From Inquilinus sp042743185 (GTDB lineage Bacteria; Pseudomonadota; Alphaproteobacteria; DSM-16000; Inquilinaceae), in the NCBI RefSeq assembly GCF_042743185.1, contig NZ_JBHYMS010000022.1, positions 38,997 through 102,996 on the forward strand: a stretch of 64,000 nucleotides of DNA, in the 5' to 3' direction. The notes under the pieces are model-generated. The model had not been told where the DNA came from, searched no databases, and saw only the letters and a list, made by a program, of their open reading frames with translations. This document shows, piece by piece, positions 17,722 through 26,344 of the stretch. How positions within the stretch are numbered: position 1 is the stretch's first letter; each line of letters starts with the position of its first letter. The position numbers were made by a program, and so were the translations under genes.

Positions 17722-17723
17722 AG

Positions 17724-18443
17724 ATGGTCGCCGGCCTCGACACTGTCGCCCCGATCGAGCGCCAGTCGGTCGCCGAGCAGGTGGCGAAGAAGCTCATGGA
17801 GCTGGTGCGCACCGGCAGCCTGAAGCCGGGCGACCAGCTGCCGCCGGAGCGCGAGCTGGCGCAGATCCTGCAGGTCAGCCGGCCCAGCGTGCGCGAGGCG
17901 CTGCGCGGCCTGCAGATCCTCGGCGTGGTCAAGATGCGGCAGGGTGGCGGCGTCTATGTCACGGCGCTGGAGGCGTCGGATCTGCTGGCGCCGCTGCAAT
18001 TCCTGCTGGAGCTGAATGCGCCGACGGTCGATGCGCTGCACGAGGCGCGGATCCTGGTCGAGGGCACCATCGCCGGGCTGGCGGCGGAGCGGATCGACGC
18101 CGCCTCGCGGACCCGGCTGCATGCGCTGCTGGCGGTGCAGCGCGGCCTGCTGCGCGACCCGGTCGGCTTCCGCGTCTCGGACATGGAGTTCCACCGCGTC
18201 ATCTACACCGCCTCGGGCAACCCGTTCCTGGAGCGGGTCGGCGGCTCGTTCTTCGTGCTGGGCATGGAATACCGCCGCATCGCCTCGGAGACACCGGGCG
18301 TGCTGGAGCGCAGCTTCGCCGACCACGAGGCGATCCTGGCGGCGCTCGACGCCCGCGACGCCGTAGCAGCAAGTGAGGCGATGCGGCGCCACATGACCAG
18401 CGTCTACGAGACCACGCTGGCGGCGATGGAGAAGGTGCGATGA
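17724..18443 (+). CDS. GntR-family regulator, FadR subfamily
   Basis: A 239-residue regulator. Residues 14-78 form the winged helix (LKPGDQLPPERELAQILQVS then RPSVREALRGL), and residues 95-230 form the all-helical FCD ligand domain with likely metal-binding His in MEFHRVIY near 157 and MRRHM near 223. The FCD domain usually binds a carboxylate such as a sugar acid, which fits the dehydratases opposite. The likely target is the palindrome at 13969-13985. It overlaps the following dehydrogenase gene by four bases. Confidence 0.9.
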   Translation: MVAGLDTVAPIERQSVAEQVAKKLMELVRTGSLKPGDQLPPERELAQILQVSRPSVREALRGLQILGVVKMRQGGGVYVTALEASDLLAPLQFLLELNAPTVDALHEARILVEGTIAGLAAERIDAASRTRLHALLAVQRGLLRDPVGFRVSDMEFHRVIYTASGNPFLERVGGSFFVLGMEYRRIASETPGVLERSFADHEAILAALDARDAVAASEAMRRHMTSVYETTLAAMEKVR

Positions 18444-19486
18444 GCAGGAAGGCACGGATCGCCGTGGTCGGCGCCGGCTGGTGGGCGGCGCAGAACCACA
18501 TCCCGGTGCTGCAGCGGAATCCCGATTGCGAGCTGGTCGGGGTGAACCGGCTGGGCACGGCGGATCTGGCGGCGCTGCAGCAGCGCTTTGCCATCCCGGA
18601 GGGTTCCGAGGATGCCCTCGAGCTTCTGGATCGGGTGAGGCCGGACGGGGTGGTGGTGGCCTCGCCGCATGTGCTGCACCACGAGCACGCCGCCGCGGCG
18701 CTCGACCGCGGCTGCCATGTGCTGGTGGAGAAGCCGCTGGCGACCCGCGCCGAGGACGCCCGGGATCTGGTCGCCCGGGCCCGCCGCACCGGCCGCGCCA
18801 TCCTGGTGCCCTATGGCTGGAACTTCAGCCGCTGGGCGCGCGAGGCCCGGCGGCTGGTCGGGGCAGGGCAGATCGGCAGGGTCGAGCATGTCGTGCTGCA
18901 GATGGGCTCGGCGTTGGAGGACCTGTTCGCCGGCCAGCCGATGGCCGAGACCCATGGCCACATGTTCCGGCCGCCGCCGTCGACCTGGGCCGACCCGAAG
19001 CGCGCCGGCGGCTATGGCTGGGGCCAGCTGGTGCATGCGCTGGGCCTCTTGTTCCGCATCGCCGATCTGGCGCCGCGCGAGGTCTTCGCCATGACCGGGG
19101 CCTCGCCGGCCGGCGTCGACTATTACGACGCCGCCACGGTGCGGTTCGAGGGCGGCGCCACCGCCGCTTTGTCCGGCGCCTCCACCGTGCCGAAGCATCG
19201 CGGGCCGCATATCGACCTCAGGATCTACGGCTCCGAAGGCCTGCTGCTGCTCGACATCGAGCGCGAGCGGCTGGAGGTGCGGCGCCGCGACGGCCGCGAC
19301 ACCACCGTGCCGATGGCGCTGGGTGAGGGCGACTACGGCTGCGAACGGCCGGTCGATGTCTTCGTCGACCTCTGCCTCGGCCGCGATGTCGAGAACGACG
19401 CGCCGGGCGAGGTCGGCATGCGCGCGGTCGAGGTGCTCGATGCCATGTACCGCTCCGCCACCAGCGGCCACGTCGAGAGGGTGTGA
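18440..19486 (+). CDS. Gfo/Idh/MocA-family oxidoreductase
   Basis: A 348-residue NAD(P)-dependent dehydrogenase with GAGWWAAQNHIP at the N-terminus and VEKPLATRAEDA near residue 97, which carries the family lysine. The second domain has GGYGWGQLVHALGLLFRI near 193, providing a Gln/His pair in place of the Asp-x3-His of inositol dehydrogenases. It would oxidise an imported sugar or sugar derivative. It is coupled to the GntR gene by a 4-base overlap and is followed by an isomerase, repeating the dehydrogenase-isomerase pairing of 8374-10355. Confidence 0.88.
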   Translation: MSRKARIAVVGAGWWAAQNHIPVLQRNPDCELVGVNRLGTADLAALQQRFAIPEGSEDALELLDRVRPDGVVVASPHVLHHEHAAAALDRGCHVLVEKPLATRAEDARDLVARARRTGRAILVPYGWNFSRWAREARRLVGAGQIGRVEHVVLQMGSALEDLFAGQPMAETHGHMFRPPPSTWADPKRAGGYGWGQLVHALGLLFRIADLAPREVFAMTGASPAGVDYYDAATVRFEGGATAALSGASTVPKHRGPHIDLRIYGSEGLLLLDIERERLEVRRRDGRDTTVPMALGEGDYGCERPVDVFVDLCLGRDVENDAPGEVGMRAVEVLDAMYRSATSGHVERV

Positions 19487-19488
19487 CC

Positions 19489-20301
19489 ATGCAGCTTTCG
19501 CTCACCTCCTGGTCCCTGCGCGCCTGCTCGCTGCAGGAGGCGGCCGGCATCGCCCGGGCGCTCGGCATCGGTGCGCTCGACCTCGGCTATTTCTACGGCC
19601 CGGCCCTCGACAAGGCGGCGCTGCTGGCCGATCCGGACGGGATGGCGGAGACGGTGCGGGCGCTCGGCATCCATGTGCCGAGCTTCTACCACCTGTTCGG
19701 CGACAGCCTGTCCGACCGCAACCTGGCCGACCCGCGCCACCGCGACCGCAACATCGCGGATTTTCGCAAGGCGGTGCAGTTCTGCGCACGGGCCGGGATC
19801 GACACCATCTTCATCCTGCCCGGCGTGTGCAACCCGGGGCAGGGGCGGGCGCAGGCGCTGGCGGAATCGGCCCGCTCGCTCAACGCCCTGGTGCCGATCG
19901 CGCATGACGCGGGGGTGGTGCCGACGATCGAGCCGCATGTCCACTCCTTCCTCGAAACCCCGGCCCTGGTCGAGGAACTGCTGGGCCGGGTCCAGGGGCT
20001 GAGGCTGACGCTCGACTACGCCCATTTCGTCTGCCTCGGCTACCGGCAGGAGGAGATCGACCCGCTGGCCGGCCACGCCGCGCATGTCCATCTGCGCCAG
20101 GCCCGGCCCGGGGCGCTGCAGGCCAAGGGCTACGAGGGCACGATCAACATCGAGGCCCAGCTGGCCACCCTGCGCGATGCCGGCTTCAAGGGACATCTCG
20201 CGCTCGAATACGTGCATCAGGACTACATGGCGACGCTCTACGACGACGTGCTGACCGAGACGATCCGGATGCGCGACCAGGTGCGGGGGTGGCTGGCATG
20301 A
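19489..20301 (+). CDS. Sugar phosphate isomerase/epimerase-family protein
   Basis: A 270-residue TIM-barrel protein of the IolE/MocC-like AP-endonuclease-2 family. Expected metal-site strands are TIEPHVHSFLETP near residue 146, LTLDYAHFVC near 172, HVHLRQA near 200 and LALEYVHQDY near 240. It acts in the cytosol on a sugar or keto-sugar; the exact substrate is unknown. The ATG at 19489 is used; a GTG six bases upstream would overlap the previous stop. Its stop overlaps the next start (ATGA). Confidence 0.87.
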   Translation: MQLSLTSWSLRACSLQEAAGIARALGIGALDLGYFYGPALDKAALLADPDGMAETVRALGIHVPSFYHLFGDSLSDRNLADPRHRDRNIADFRKAVQFCARAGIDTIFILPGVCNPGQGRAQALAESARSLNALVPIAHDAGVVPTIEPHVHSFLETPALVEELLGRVQGLRLTLDYAHFVCLGYRQEEIDPLAGHAAHVHLRQARPGALQAKGYEGTINIEAQLATLRDAGFKGHLALEYVHQDYMATLYDDVLTETIRMRDQVRGWLA

Positions 20302-21062
20302 CCGGGCGCCGGCTGACGGTCGAGGAGATCCTGCAAAGCGGCTTCTCGACCCCCTGGGACGCGCCGATGGTGCCGCCCTTTCCGTTCAGCTTCCGCGACG
20401 TCGAGGTGCTGACGCTGACCTGGCGCACCGACCCGGAGGCGGTCGAGCGGCTGCTGCCGCCGCCGCTGGAACCGACCAGCGACGTGGTGCTGGCGCATAT
20501 CTACCGGATGAACGACACCGACTGGCTCGGCCCCTATGGCGAGTCCAACATCATGGTCGGCTGCCGGCTGCCCGGGACCGGCGAGGCCGGGTCCTACTCG
20601 CCCTATCTGTTCCTGTCCTCCGACATCGGCGTCGCCCATGGCCGCGAGGTGCACGGCCAGCCGAAGAAATCCGGCATCCCGACCCTGGAGGCGCGCGGCG
20701 ACGCCTGGGTCGGCACCGTCGCCCGCAACGGCATCGACGTGATCACCGGCACGCTGGCCTACAAGCAGCGGCGCGACCGGATCGAAAGCCTGGCCGCGCA
20801 TTTCGACTTCGCCACCAACATCAACCTCAAGGCGATCGACCATATCGACGGCCGGCCGGCGATCCGCCAGCTCACCGCCCGCCGCCTGGCCGAGGTGGCG
20901 GTGCATGAATGCTGGAGCGGCCCCTGCACGGTCGAGCTGCGGCCCAACATCCAGGCGCCGGTCTACCGGTTGCCGGTCAGGGAGATGCTCGACGGCTTCT
21001 ACTGGCGTGCCGATTTCACCTTGGCGCCCGGCCGCATCCTGCACGACTACCTCGCCGCCTGA
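20298..21062 (+). CDS. Acetoacetate decarboxylase-family protein
   Basis: A 254-residue protein of the acetoacetate decarboxylase (ADC) superfamily. GREVHGQPKKSGIP near residue 120 keeps the paired lysines corresponding to the Schiff-base Lys and its neighbour in true ADC. The rest follows the family plan, starting PPFPFSFRDVEVLTLTWRTD. In a sugar-acid operon it is unlikely to make acetone; a decarboxylase, aldolase or hydratase acting on a beta- or diketo acid is more plausible. Its place between an isomerase and the mutarotase suggests a dedicated step in the same pathway. Confidence 0.85.
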   Translation: MTGRRLTVEEILQSGFSTPWDAPMVPPFPFSFRDVEVLTLTWRTDPEAVERLLPPPLEPTSDVVLAHIYRMNDTDWLGPYGESNIMVGCRLPGTGEAGSYSPYLFLSSDIGVAHGREVHGQPKKSGIPTLEARGDAWVGTVARNGIDVITGTLAYKQRRDRIESLAAHFDFATNINLKAIDHIDGRPAIRQLTARRLAEVAVHECWSGPCTVELRPNIQAPVYRLPVREMLDGFYWRADFTLAPGRILHDYLAA

Positions 21063-21077
21063 CGACGGAGACAGCGA

Positions 21078-21392
21078 ATGACGCAGCACGCCTGGATCCT
21101 GGAGATCCGCCCCGGCTATGAGGAGGAGTACAAGCGCCGCCACGACGAGATCTGGCCGGAGATGGTGGCTGCGCTGCAGGCGGCCGGGATCCGCAACTAC
21201 TCGATCTTCAAGCACGGCCTGACCCTGTTCGGCCATTTCGAGACCGACGACCTCGACCGCACCATCGCCGCCCTGCGGGACGACCCGGTGAACAGGCGCT
21301 GGGGCGAATACATGGCGCCGATCATGAAGGTCGAGATCGACAGCCGCACCGGCTTCCCCTTCCTGCTGCCGCTGCAGTGGCACATGGACTGA
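21078..21392 (+). CDS. rhaM: L-rhamnose mutarotase
   Basis: A 104-residue protein matching RhaM in length and pattern: EYKRRHDEIWPEM near residue 16 carries the conserved His, and the end reads RRWGEYMAPIM then WHMD. RhaM interconverts the alpha and beta anomers of L-rhamnose. It is the last gene of the operon, 15 bases after the decarboxylase-like gene, and is the best single clue that this locus handles L-rhamnose or a related 6-deoxyhexose. Confidence 0.93.
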   Translation: MTQHAWILEIRPGYEEEYKRRHDEIWPEMVAALQAAGIRNYSIFKHGLTLFGHFETDDLDRTIAALRDDPVNRRWGEYMAPIMKVEIDSRTGFPFLLPLQWHMD

Positions 21393-21406
21393 GGTTCGCC
21401 TCGACG

Positions 21407-21437
21407 AAAAAACCCGCCCCCGTTTGCAGGGGACGGG
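21407..21437 (-). terminator. Rho-independent terminator for the PstS-like gene
   Basis: Read on the minus strand, CCCGTCCCC and GGGGGCGGG form a 9-base stem (one G-U pair) with a 7-base loop, followed directly by six T. It lies 50 bases past the 21488 stop and separates it from rhaM. Confidence 0.8.
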
Positions 21438-21487
21438 CCGGGAAGACCGGGGCCGGACCGAAGTCCAGCCCCGCAGGATCAGGTGTA

Positions 21488-22981
21488 TTACGTGCCGGAC
21501 GCGATGGTGCAGGTGCCGGAGATCGGACCGGTCCGCATGCCGCGAGAGGCGTTGTTGATCCAGTTCCAGACCGCGTCGCTCTGCGTCTGGGTGAGCGCGA
21601 CGAAGCCGTTATCCTCCGCGAGCTCGTCGGCCTCGGCGCGGGTGATCGTCGCGTGATGGCCGGTGATCCAGGAGACGAACTCCTTGATCACAGCGGTCTC
21701 GTTCGCCGGGAAGTAGCAGGTGTAGAAGTCGAGCATGGTGAAGCCGACCATCGGGTAGGCGGACGTGCCCGTCGGATTACGCAGCGCCGCGCTGTCGAGC
21801 GCAGTGCTCCAGGCGGAAGCGGTCTGGCCGGCAACGGTGGCGGGCGGCGCCGTGAAGCTCACGATGCCGGCCCGGGTGTTGGTGATCGACGGCTGGGCCC
21901 CCGTGTGAGTGGCAGAGGCGAACCTGGCCTGATTCTGCAGGACGGCCACCTGCGGGTTCGCGACGGCGGCATGCGTCACCGGGTCTTCCAGCGGCACCGG
22001 ATTCGCGATCATGAGGGTGAAGTCCGGGCTGACGTAGCCGATGGCGCCGACCGTCTGGGAGACGACGCGGGCGACACCCTCGCTGCCAGCGGCCGAGACG
22101 AAGGTGCCCGTGGTCGGCCAGGTCACGGTGGTGGCGGCGCCGCCGGTCCAGTCGGCGAGGTTGCCGGCAGCAGTGCCGGTGTGGTTGTTGTTGCTGGAGG
22201 CACCGTCGAACCCGCCGTTGCAGACCTGCTCCAGATGGCGCGAGAGCAGGAAGGTCGTGCCGCTGCTGTCGGAACGGCGAACGACCGTGATCGGCCGGTT
22301 GGCGTGGTACTGCACGCCGTTGTTGTCCTGGGTCAGGACCGGGTCGTTCCAGTTGGTGATGGTGCCGGTGAAGATGCCGCAATAGGCCTTGCGCGACAGA
22401 TAGACGCCGGAGGCGCCGCCGGCCGGATCCGCCCGGCTGATGGTGAGGCCGGTGGTGTTGACCGGGATCGTGACCGGGGTGCCGACGCTCGGGACCTGGA
22501 TGGCCGGGCCGCGGGCGGCCAGCGCGCCGGTCGTGGTGTTGGCGTAACCGCCGGTCCCGGTGCCGAGATTCGCGGCGGTCAGCGTCCCGTCACTGCCCGA
22601 GAAATCCCAGAAGTTGGGGCCCGTGCCGTAGCCGGTGGTGCCCTCGGCGTAGGGGATGCTGGCGGTCTCGTACGGCGTGCTGCTCGGCGTGGCGGTCACC
22701 GAGGTCTGGCCGATCAGAGCGTTGACGCCGGCGCCGCTGCCCACCGGGGCGTAGGCGATGACATCCGCGCCGTCGGCCGGATAGCCCTTGGCCGCGGTGC
22801 AGGTCGCGGGGCGCGGGCCCACCAGCGGGGCGTAGAAGCAGTCGAACCACTGGCGGTAGAGCTGGAACGGCAGGGTCGCGCCGCCGGAGTAGATGGTCTC
22901 GGCCGAGGCCGGGGCGGCGGCAAGGAACATGCCGCCCGCGACGAGCGCGAGCAGGCTGCAAGACTTCAGACGGATAGACAA
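21488..22981 (-). CDS. PstS-like periplasmic phosphate-binding-type protein, copy 1
   Basis: A 497-residue exported protein with a signal peptide ending at APASA. The mature start ETIYSGGATLPFQLY matches the first strand of PstS. The phosphate-site motifs look intact: APVGSGAGVNALI near residue 83 and VVRRSDSSGTTFLLSRHL near 232, where R-S-D-x-S-G-T corresponds to E. coli PstS R135 to T141. YCGIFTGTITNWNDP is also typical. It is about 150 residues longer than transport PstS and no pstCAB is nearby, so it may be an exported or scavenging PstS/DING-like protein. Copy 2 is at 36542. Ribosome site GGAAGGAG. Confidence 0.85.
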   Translation of the reverse strand: MSIRLKSCSLLALVAGGMFLAAAPASAETIYSGGATLPFQLYRQWFDCFYAPLVGPRPATCTAAKGYPADGADVIAYAPVGSGAGVNALIGQTSVTATPSSTPYETASIPYAEGTTGYGTGPNFWDFSGSDGTLTAANLGTGTGGYANTTTGALAARGPAIQVPSVGTPVTIPVNTTGLTISRADPAGGASGVYLSRKAYCGIFTGTITNWNDPVLTQDNNGVQYHANRPITVVRRSDSSGTTFLLSRHLEQVCNGGFDGASSNNNHTGTAAGNLADWTGGAATTVTWPTTGTFVSAAGSEGVARVVSQTVGAIGYVSPDFTLMIANPVPLEDPVTHAAVANPQVAVLQNQARFASATHTGAQPSITNTRAGIVSFTAPPATVAGQTASAWSTALDSAALRNPTGTSAYPMVGFTMLDFYTCYFPANETAVIKEFVSWITGHHATITRAEADELAEDNGFVALTQTQSDAVWNWINNASRGMRTGPISGTCTIASGT

Positions 22982-23256
22982 GAGTCGTCTCCTTCCTGAC
23001 GTGTGGACGAGTCAAGGCTATGGCCGCCGGAACGGCGGTCACGCCGAAGGGAAAGGGACGAAGCCCGGCTCAGACCCATCCCCCTTCCGATTTCTTCCGT
23101 TCTGGAAGATCAAAGGTGGGTTATGACCAAAAAGGCTTTCTCCCCTCTTCCGAAGAGATAATCGCAGATGTTTCTGATGAATCGATTATTGATTCATTTA
23201 ATATTCGTGAACTTCAATATTGAAACAATTTGGGATAAATATTGAATCTGTACATA
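22982..23256. other. AT-rich intergenic region upstream of PstS-like copy 1
   Basis: No gene is seen here. The part from about 23150 to 23256 is strikingly AT-rich against its surroundings. It contains TGAATC-N7-GATTCA at 23178-23196 and the perfect palindrome TTCAATATTGAA at 23213-23224. It must hold the promoter of the leftward PstS-like gene. I found no convincing Pho box here. Confidence 0.5.
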
Positions 23257-23307
23257 AATTAAAACTTGTCGAGACGGGGCATGGATATTCGCGCTCCCGT
23301 CTCGACA
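23257..23307 (-). terminator. Rho-independent terminator of the RTX gene
   Basis: A perfect 12-base inverted repeat, TGTCGAGACGGG at 23267-23278 and CCCGTCTCGACA at 23296-23307, is followed on the minus strand by a T-rich tract. It lies 36 bases after the RTX stop. Confidence 0.75.
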
Positions 23308-23343
23308 GAACTGAAGGTCTTTATCAGAAGAACTGAGATCTCG

Positions 23344-24204
23344 TTAGAGAACGAAGTCGCCGGCGACCAGGGTCAGCGACTCGATCCCGTGCACCTCGAT
23401 CACGAAATCCGCAGTGCGGTCGCCGTTCACATCCGCCTGGACCAGCACCGTCGCGGCATCGACCTGTTCGGCCCGCAACTGCCCGGCATGGCCCGAGAAG
23501 GCGTCGGCGCCGATGAAGGCGAAGGTCTGGTTGCCGCCCTTCGTGGTGTTGGCGTCGATGCACGACAGGTCGATGAGGTCGTGGTCCGCCGAGGTGAAGT
23601 CGGTCACGACGTCGGGCAGGGCCGGCGCGCTCTCCGAGGTGCTGGTGAAGGCGAAGACGTCCGCGCCGGCGCCGCCGGTGATGGTGTCGAACCCGGCGCC
23701 GCCGCTGAGGACGTCGTCGCCGTCGCCCCCGTCGATCTGGTCGTCATCGTTGCCCGCGGCGATCATGTCGTTGCCGTCCTCGCCGAGCAGCAAATCGGCG
23801 CCGGCGCCGCCGATCACGACATCGTTGCCGGAATTGGCGGTGATGATGTCGCCGCCATCGTTGCCGATCAGCAGGTCGTCGTTTCCGCCGGCGCTGATGA
23901 AATCGTCGCCCGCGCCGCCGTCGGCCGTGTTGGAACCGTCGCCGGTGTTGATCGTGTCGTCCCCGGCGCCGCCAAGCAGGATATCGTCACCCGCGTTGCC
24001 ATAGATCGTGTCGTTGCCGGCGTTACCCTGCACGAGATCATTGCCGTTCCCGGCAGTGATCTGATCGTCGCCGTCGCCCGCCGTCACCAAGTCGTTGCCA
24101 TCCCCGGCAACGATCTCGTCATTGCCTGCGAGGCCGTTGATGAAATCGCTGCCCGTGGTGCCGGCCAGGACGTCGTCACCCGTGGTTCCAGTGATCAAGC
24201 TCAT
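23344..24204 (-). CDS. RTX-type calcium-binding repeat protein
   Basis: A 286-residue acidic protein. Residues 5-175 are a run of GGxGxDxLx-type nonapeptide repeats (such as GGAGDDTIN and GGDGDDVLS) that fold into a calcium beta-roll. Residues 176-286 are a serralysin-like C-terminal region starting GADVFAFTSTSES and ending LTLVAGDFVL, a typical type I secretion signal. There is no N-terminal signal peptide and no catalytic domain, so it is a bare repeat protein, presumably exported by an ABC-type secretion system that is not in this window. The start follows GGGGGA. Confidence 0.88.
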   Translation of the reverse strand: MSLITGTTGDDVLAGTTGSDFINGLAGNDEIVAGDGNDLVTAGDGDDQITAGNGNDLVQGNAGNDTIYGNAGDDILLGGAGDDTINTGDGSNTADGGAGDDFISAGGNDDLLIGNDGGDIITANSGNDVVIGGAGADLLLGEDGNDMIAAGNDDDQIDGGDGDDVLSGGAGFDTITGGAGADVFAFTSTSESAPALPDVVTDFTSADHDLIDLSCIDANTTKGGNQTFAFIGADAFSGHAGQLRAEQVDAATVLVQADVNGDRTADFVIEVHGIESLTLVAGDFVL

Positions 24205-24458
24205 GATTTTTCCCCCGGTTGAGGTTTGGAGTGTGCCTGCCGGGACGACCCCGACGGTCTGGCGAAGCCTGATGGGTCGCCCATTCCGCCTTGTGGAAAT
24301 GCCAAGCAGATGCCGAGATATTACAGAAAATCTATTGCAGTCATGAGACTCTGTTGTGAATAAATCAAGCTATCATCAGTTTTTATATTTAAAAACACAA
24401 CGAATCTCGTGAACTTGATTCGCGAGTCGCGAGATAAGCAAGAGTCAATACTGTGGCC

Positions 24459-26339
24459 TTATCGCGGCATGCGAAACCTCCTTCGGAATGGTCGGATGGC
24501 CATGATCATGAAGGTGAGGAGAAGGATTGTGGCTGGGATGGCCGCGACATTGAGCCAGATCAAGGCTCTCTCGATCGTCTCGACATCGGCGCGCAGCGCC
24601 TGCCGGACCTCGCGCAGCTCCTGCCGGGTGCCGACCACCTTGGCGCGCAGATCTTCGATCGCCTGGAGCGACGGCTCGGCGCCGCCCTCGGCGCCCTGGG
24701 CCGCAGCCATGTCGCGCTGGAACCAGGCCAGCCGCTCGGTCAGTGCCGCCTCGCTGTCCTGCAGCCGCGCCGCCGCGGCACGGCCGATCTCGGCGATCCG
24801 GGTGAAAGGCCGTGCGCCGGCGGCCCGGTTGCGCAGGGCCGACAGGTCCTGCGTCCCGGACAGCTCCTCCAGCAGCGCCAGCAGGAAGTCGCCATTGGCG
24901 GCGAAAGCCCGGGCCGGCTGCCCGGGCTGGCCGCGGGCGACCCAGAAGCGGTCGTCGAGGATGTCGGTGTCCGCGATCACCACGAGATCGAGCGCGTCGG
25001 TCTCGACCTTCCGCGTCGCGGCAGCGTCGGCCGGCACGCCGTCCGGCGGCTGGTCGGCGAAGGCGCTGCGGGCATGGCCGCCGACCCGCGCCGCCAGCAC
25101 CAGCCGCTCGTTGCCGGACGTGTGGGCGGCCCACAGCGCCTGCGGATCGGCGCGCGGTACGATCTCGCCGACATCGACCGGCGTGCCGTGGTCGCTGGTG
25201 AACAGCAGCGGCGAGAAGCTCGTGGTCGCACCCATCAGCGGCCGCAGGATGCCGGCGGTGCCGACCGTGATCGGGCCCAGCCCGGCGAAGGCCGGATCCG
25301 CGGCGTCGCGGTTCCGCTCGCCGAGCGTCAGCCACACCAGGTGCTGCAGCTGCAGCGGCCGGCCGTCGTCCCGTCGCACGGTGATGCTGGAGGCGAGGGC
25401 GCGATCGCCGGCGACCCGGCCGATGTCGAGCGCCAGGCCCCAGCTCGTCCCGAACAGGCCGAGGGCGGAGAAGGAGGCGCCGCGCGCGGCCTGATCCGGC
25501 AGCCGCTCCGCCGCCGCCTCGGACAGCGGGTCGACCAGCACCAGGGCGCGGCCGCCGGCCATCAGGAACTGGTCGATCGCATATTGCGCCGTCGGCGGCA
25601 GGTCGCGCGGATGCACCAGCAGCAGCACGTCGATCTCGGCGGGGTCCAGCGCCGCAGTGCCCTTGGCCGCCAGGTCGTTGATCGCGATCGGCCGCAGGTC
25701 GAAATCCGCCTGCATGTCGCGATAGGCGGTGAAGGCCGGCAGCACCCGGCCGCCGAAGGCCAGCGCGCCGCCGAGCGGCAAGGTGCTGACCACCGCCACC
25801 TGGCGCCGGTCCGGCGACGCCAGCCGCGCGATCATGCGGGTCAGCTGCAGATCCAGCGTCGGCTCCTCCTCCGGCCGCAGGAAGGGGATGGCGACCCGGT
25901 CGGCGGTGCTGCTGCCGGCCAGGCCGAAATAGATCGGGTCGCCGCCCTTGGTCAGCGGCAGGCCCAGCAGCCCGTCCTGCACGGCGCGGTCCTCGGCATC
26001 GCTGAACGGCTCCGGGGCCTCGCGCCGCAGCGTCAGCCGGTCGCCGGCGGCGGCGGCATAGTCCTCCAGCCGCGCCTCGACCCGGCGGGCGTATCCGGCC
26101 AGGGCGGGGGACGCGGCGGCGAGCTGGTCGGACACCACCAGCCGCAGCGTCACCGGTTGGCTCAAGCCCCCGAGCACCGCGCGGGTGGCGGCGTCCAGGG
26201 CGTGGCGCCGGTCCTCGCTGAGGTCGATCCGGTGCCCGCGCAGGGCGCCGTCGGCCCAGAGATTGACGCCGACCGTGGCCGCCAGCGCGAGGGCCAGGGC
26301 GGCGAGGCCGGTCAGGCGGTGCCGGAGCGGTTGCCGCAT
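24459..26339 (-). CDS. GldG-like ABC transporter auxiliary protein
   Basis: A 626-residue protein of the GldG family (extracytoplasmic component of the GldA/GldF/GldG-type ABC system). It has a membrane helix near residues 8-27, the family opening IDLSEDRRHALDAATRAVL, a large periplasmic domain with LLLVHPRDLPPTAQYAIDQF near 245, a coiled-coil stretch near 520-590 and a C-terminal helix (AIPATILLLTFMIMAI). It is the last gene of a three-gene unit with permease and ATPase. A GTG at 26348 overlapping the permease stop is an alternative start. Confidence 0.85.
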   Translation of the reverse strand: MRQPLRHRLTGLAALALALAATVGVNLWADGALRGHRIDLSEDRRHALDAATRAVLGGLSQPVTLRLVVSDQLAAASPALAGYARRVEARLEDYAAAAGDRLTLRREAPEPFSDAEDRAVQDGLLGLPLTKGGDPIYFGLAGSSTADRVAIPFLRPEEEPTLDLQLTRMIARLASPDRRQVAVVSTLPLGGALAFGGRVLPAFTAYRDMQADFDLRPIAINDLAAKGTAALDPAEIDVLLLVHPRDLPPTAQYAIDQFLMAGGRALVLVDPLSEAAAERLPDQAARGASFSALGLFGTSWGLALDIGRVAGDRALASSITVRRDDGRPLQLQHLVWLTLGERNRDAADPAFAGLGPITVGTAGILRPLMGATTSFSPLLFTSDHGTPVDVGEIVPRADPQALWAAHTSGNERLVLAARVGGHARSAFADQPPDGVPADAAATRKVETDALDLVVIADTDILDDRFWVARGQPGQPARAFAANGDFLLALLEELSGTQDLSALRNRAAGARPFTRIAEIGRAAAARLQDSEAALTERLAWFQRDMAAAQGAEGGAEPSLQAIEDLRAKVVGTRQELREVRQALRADVETIERALIWLNVAAIPATILLLTFMIMAIRPFRRRFRMPR

Positions 26340-26344
26340 CGCCG

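Noticed and set aside
21377..22999. 540-codon plus-strand frame opposite PstS-like copy 1
   Set aside because: The same kind of shadow appears opposite copy 2 (36467-38035), as expected when both real genes are homologous on the minus strand.
24410..24450. Palindromic TCGCGAGTCGCGA stretch downstream of the GldG-like gene
   Set aside because: It lacks a following T tract and clear arms of useful length; too weak to call a terminator or operator.
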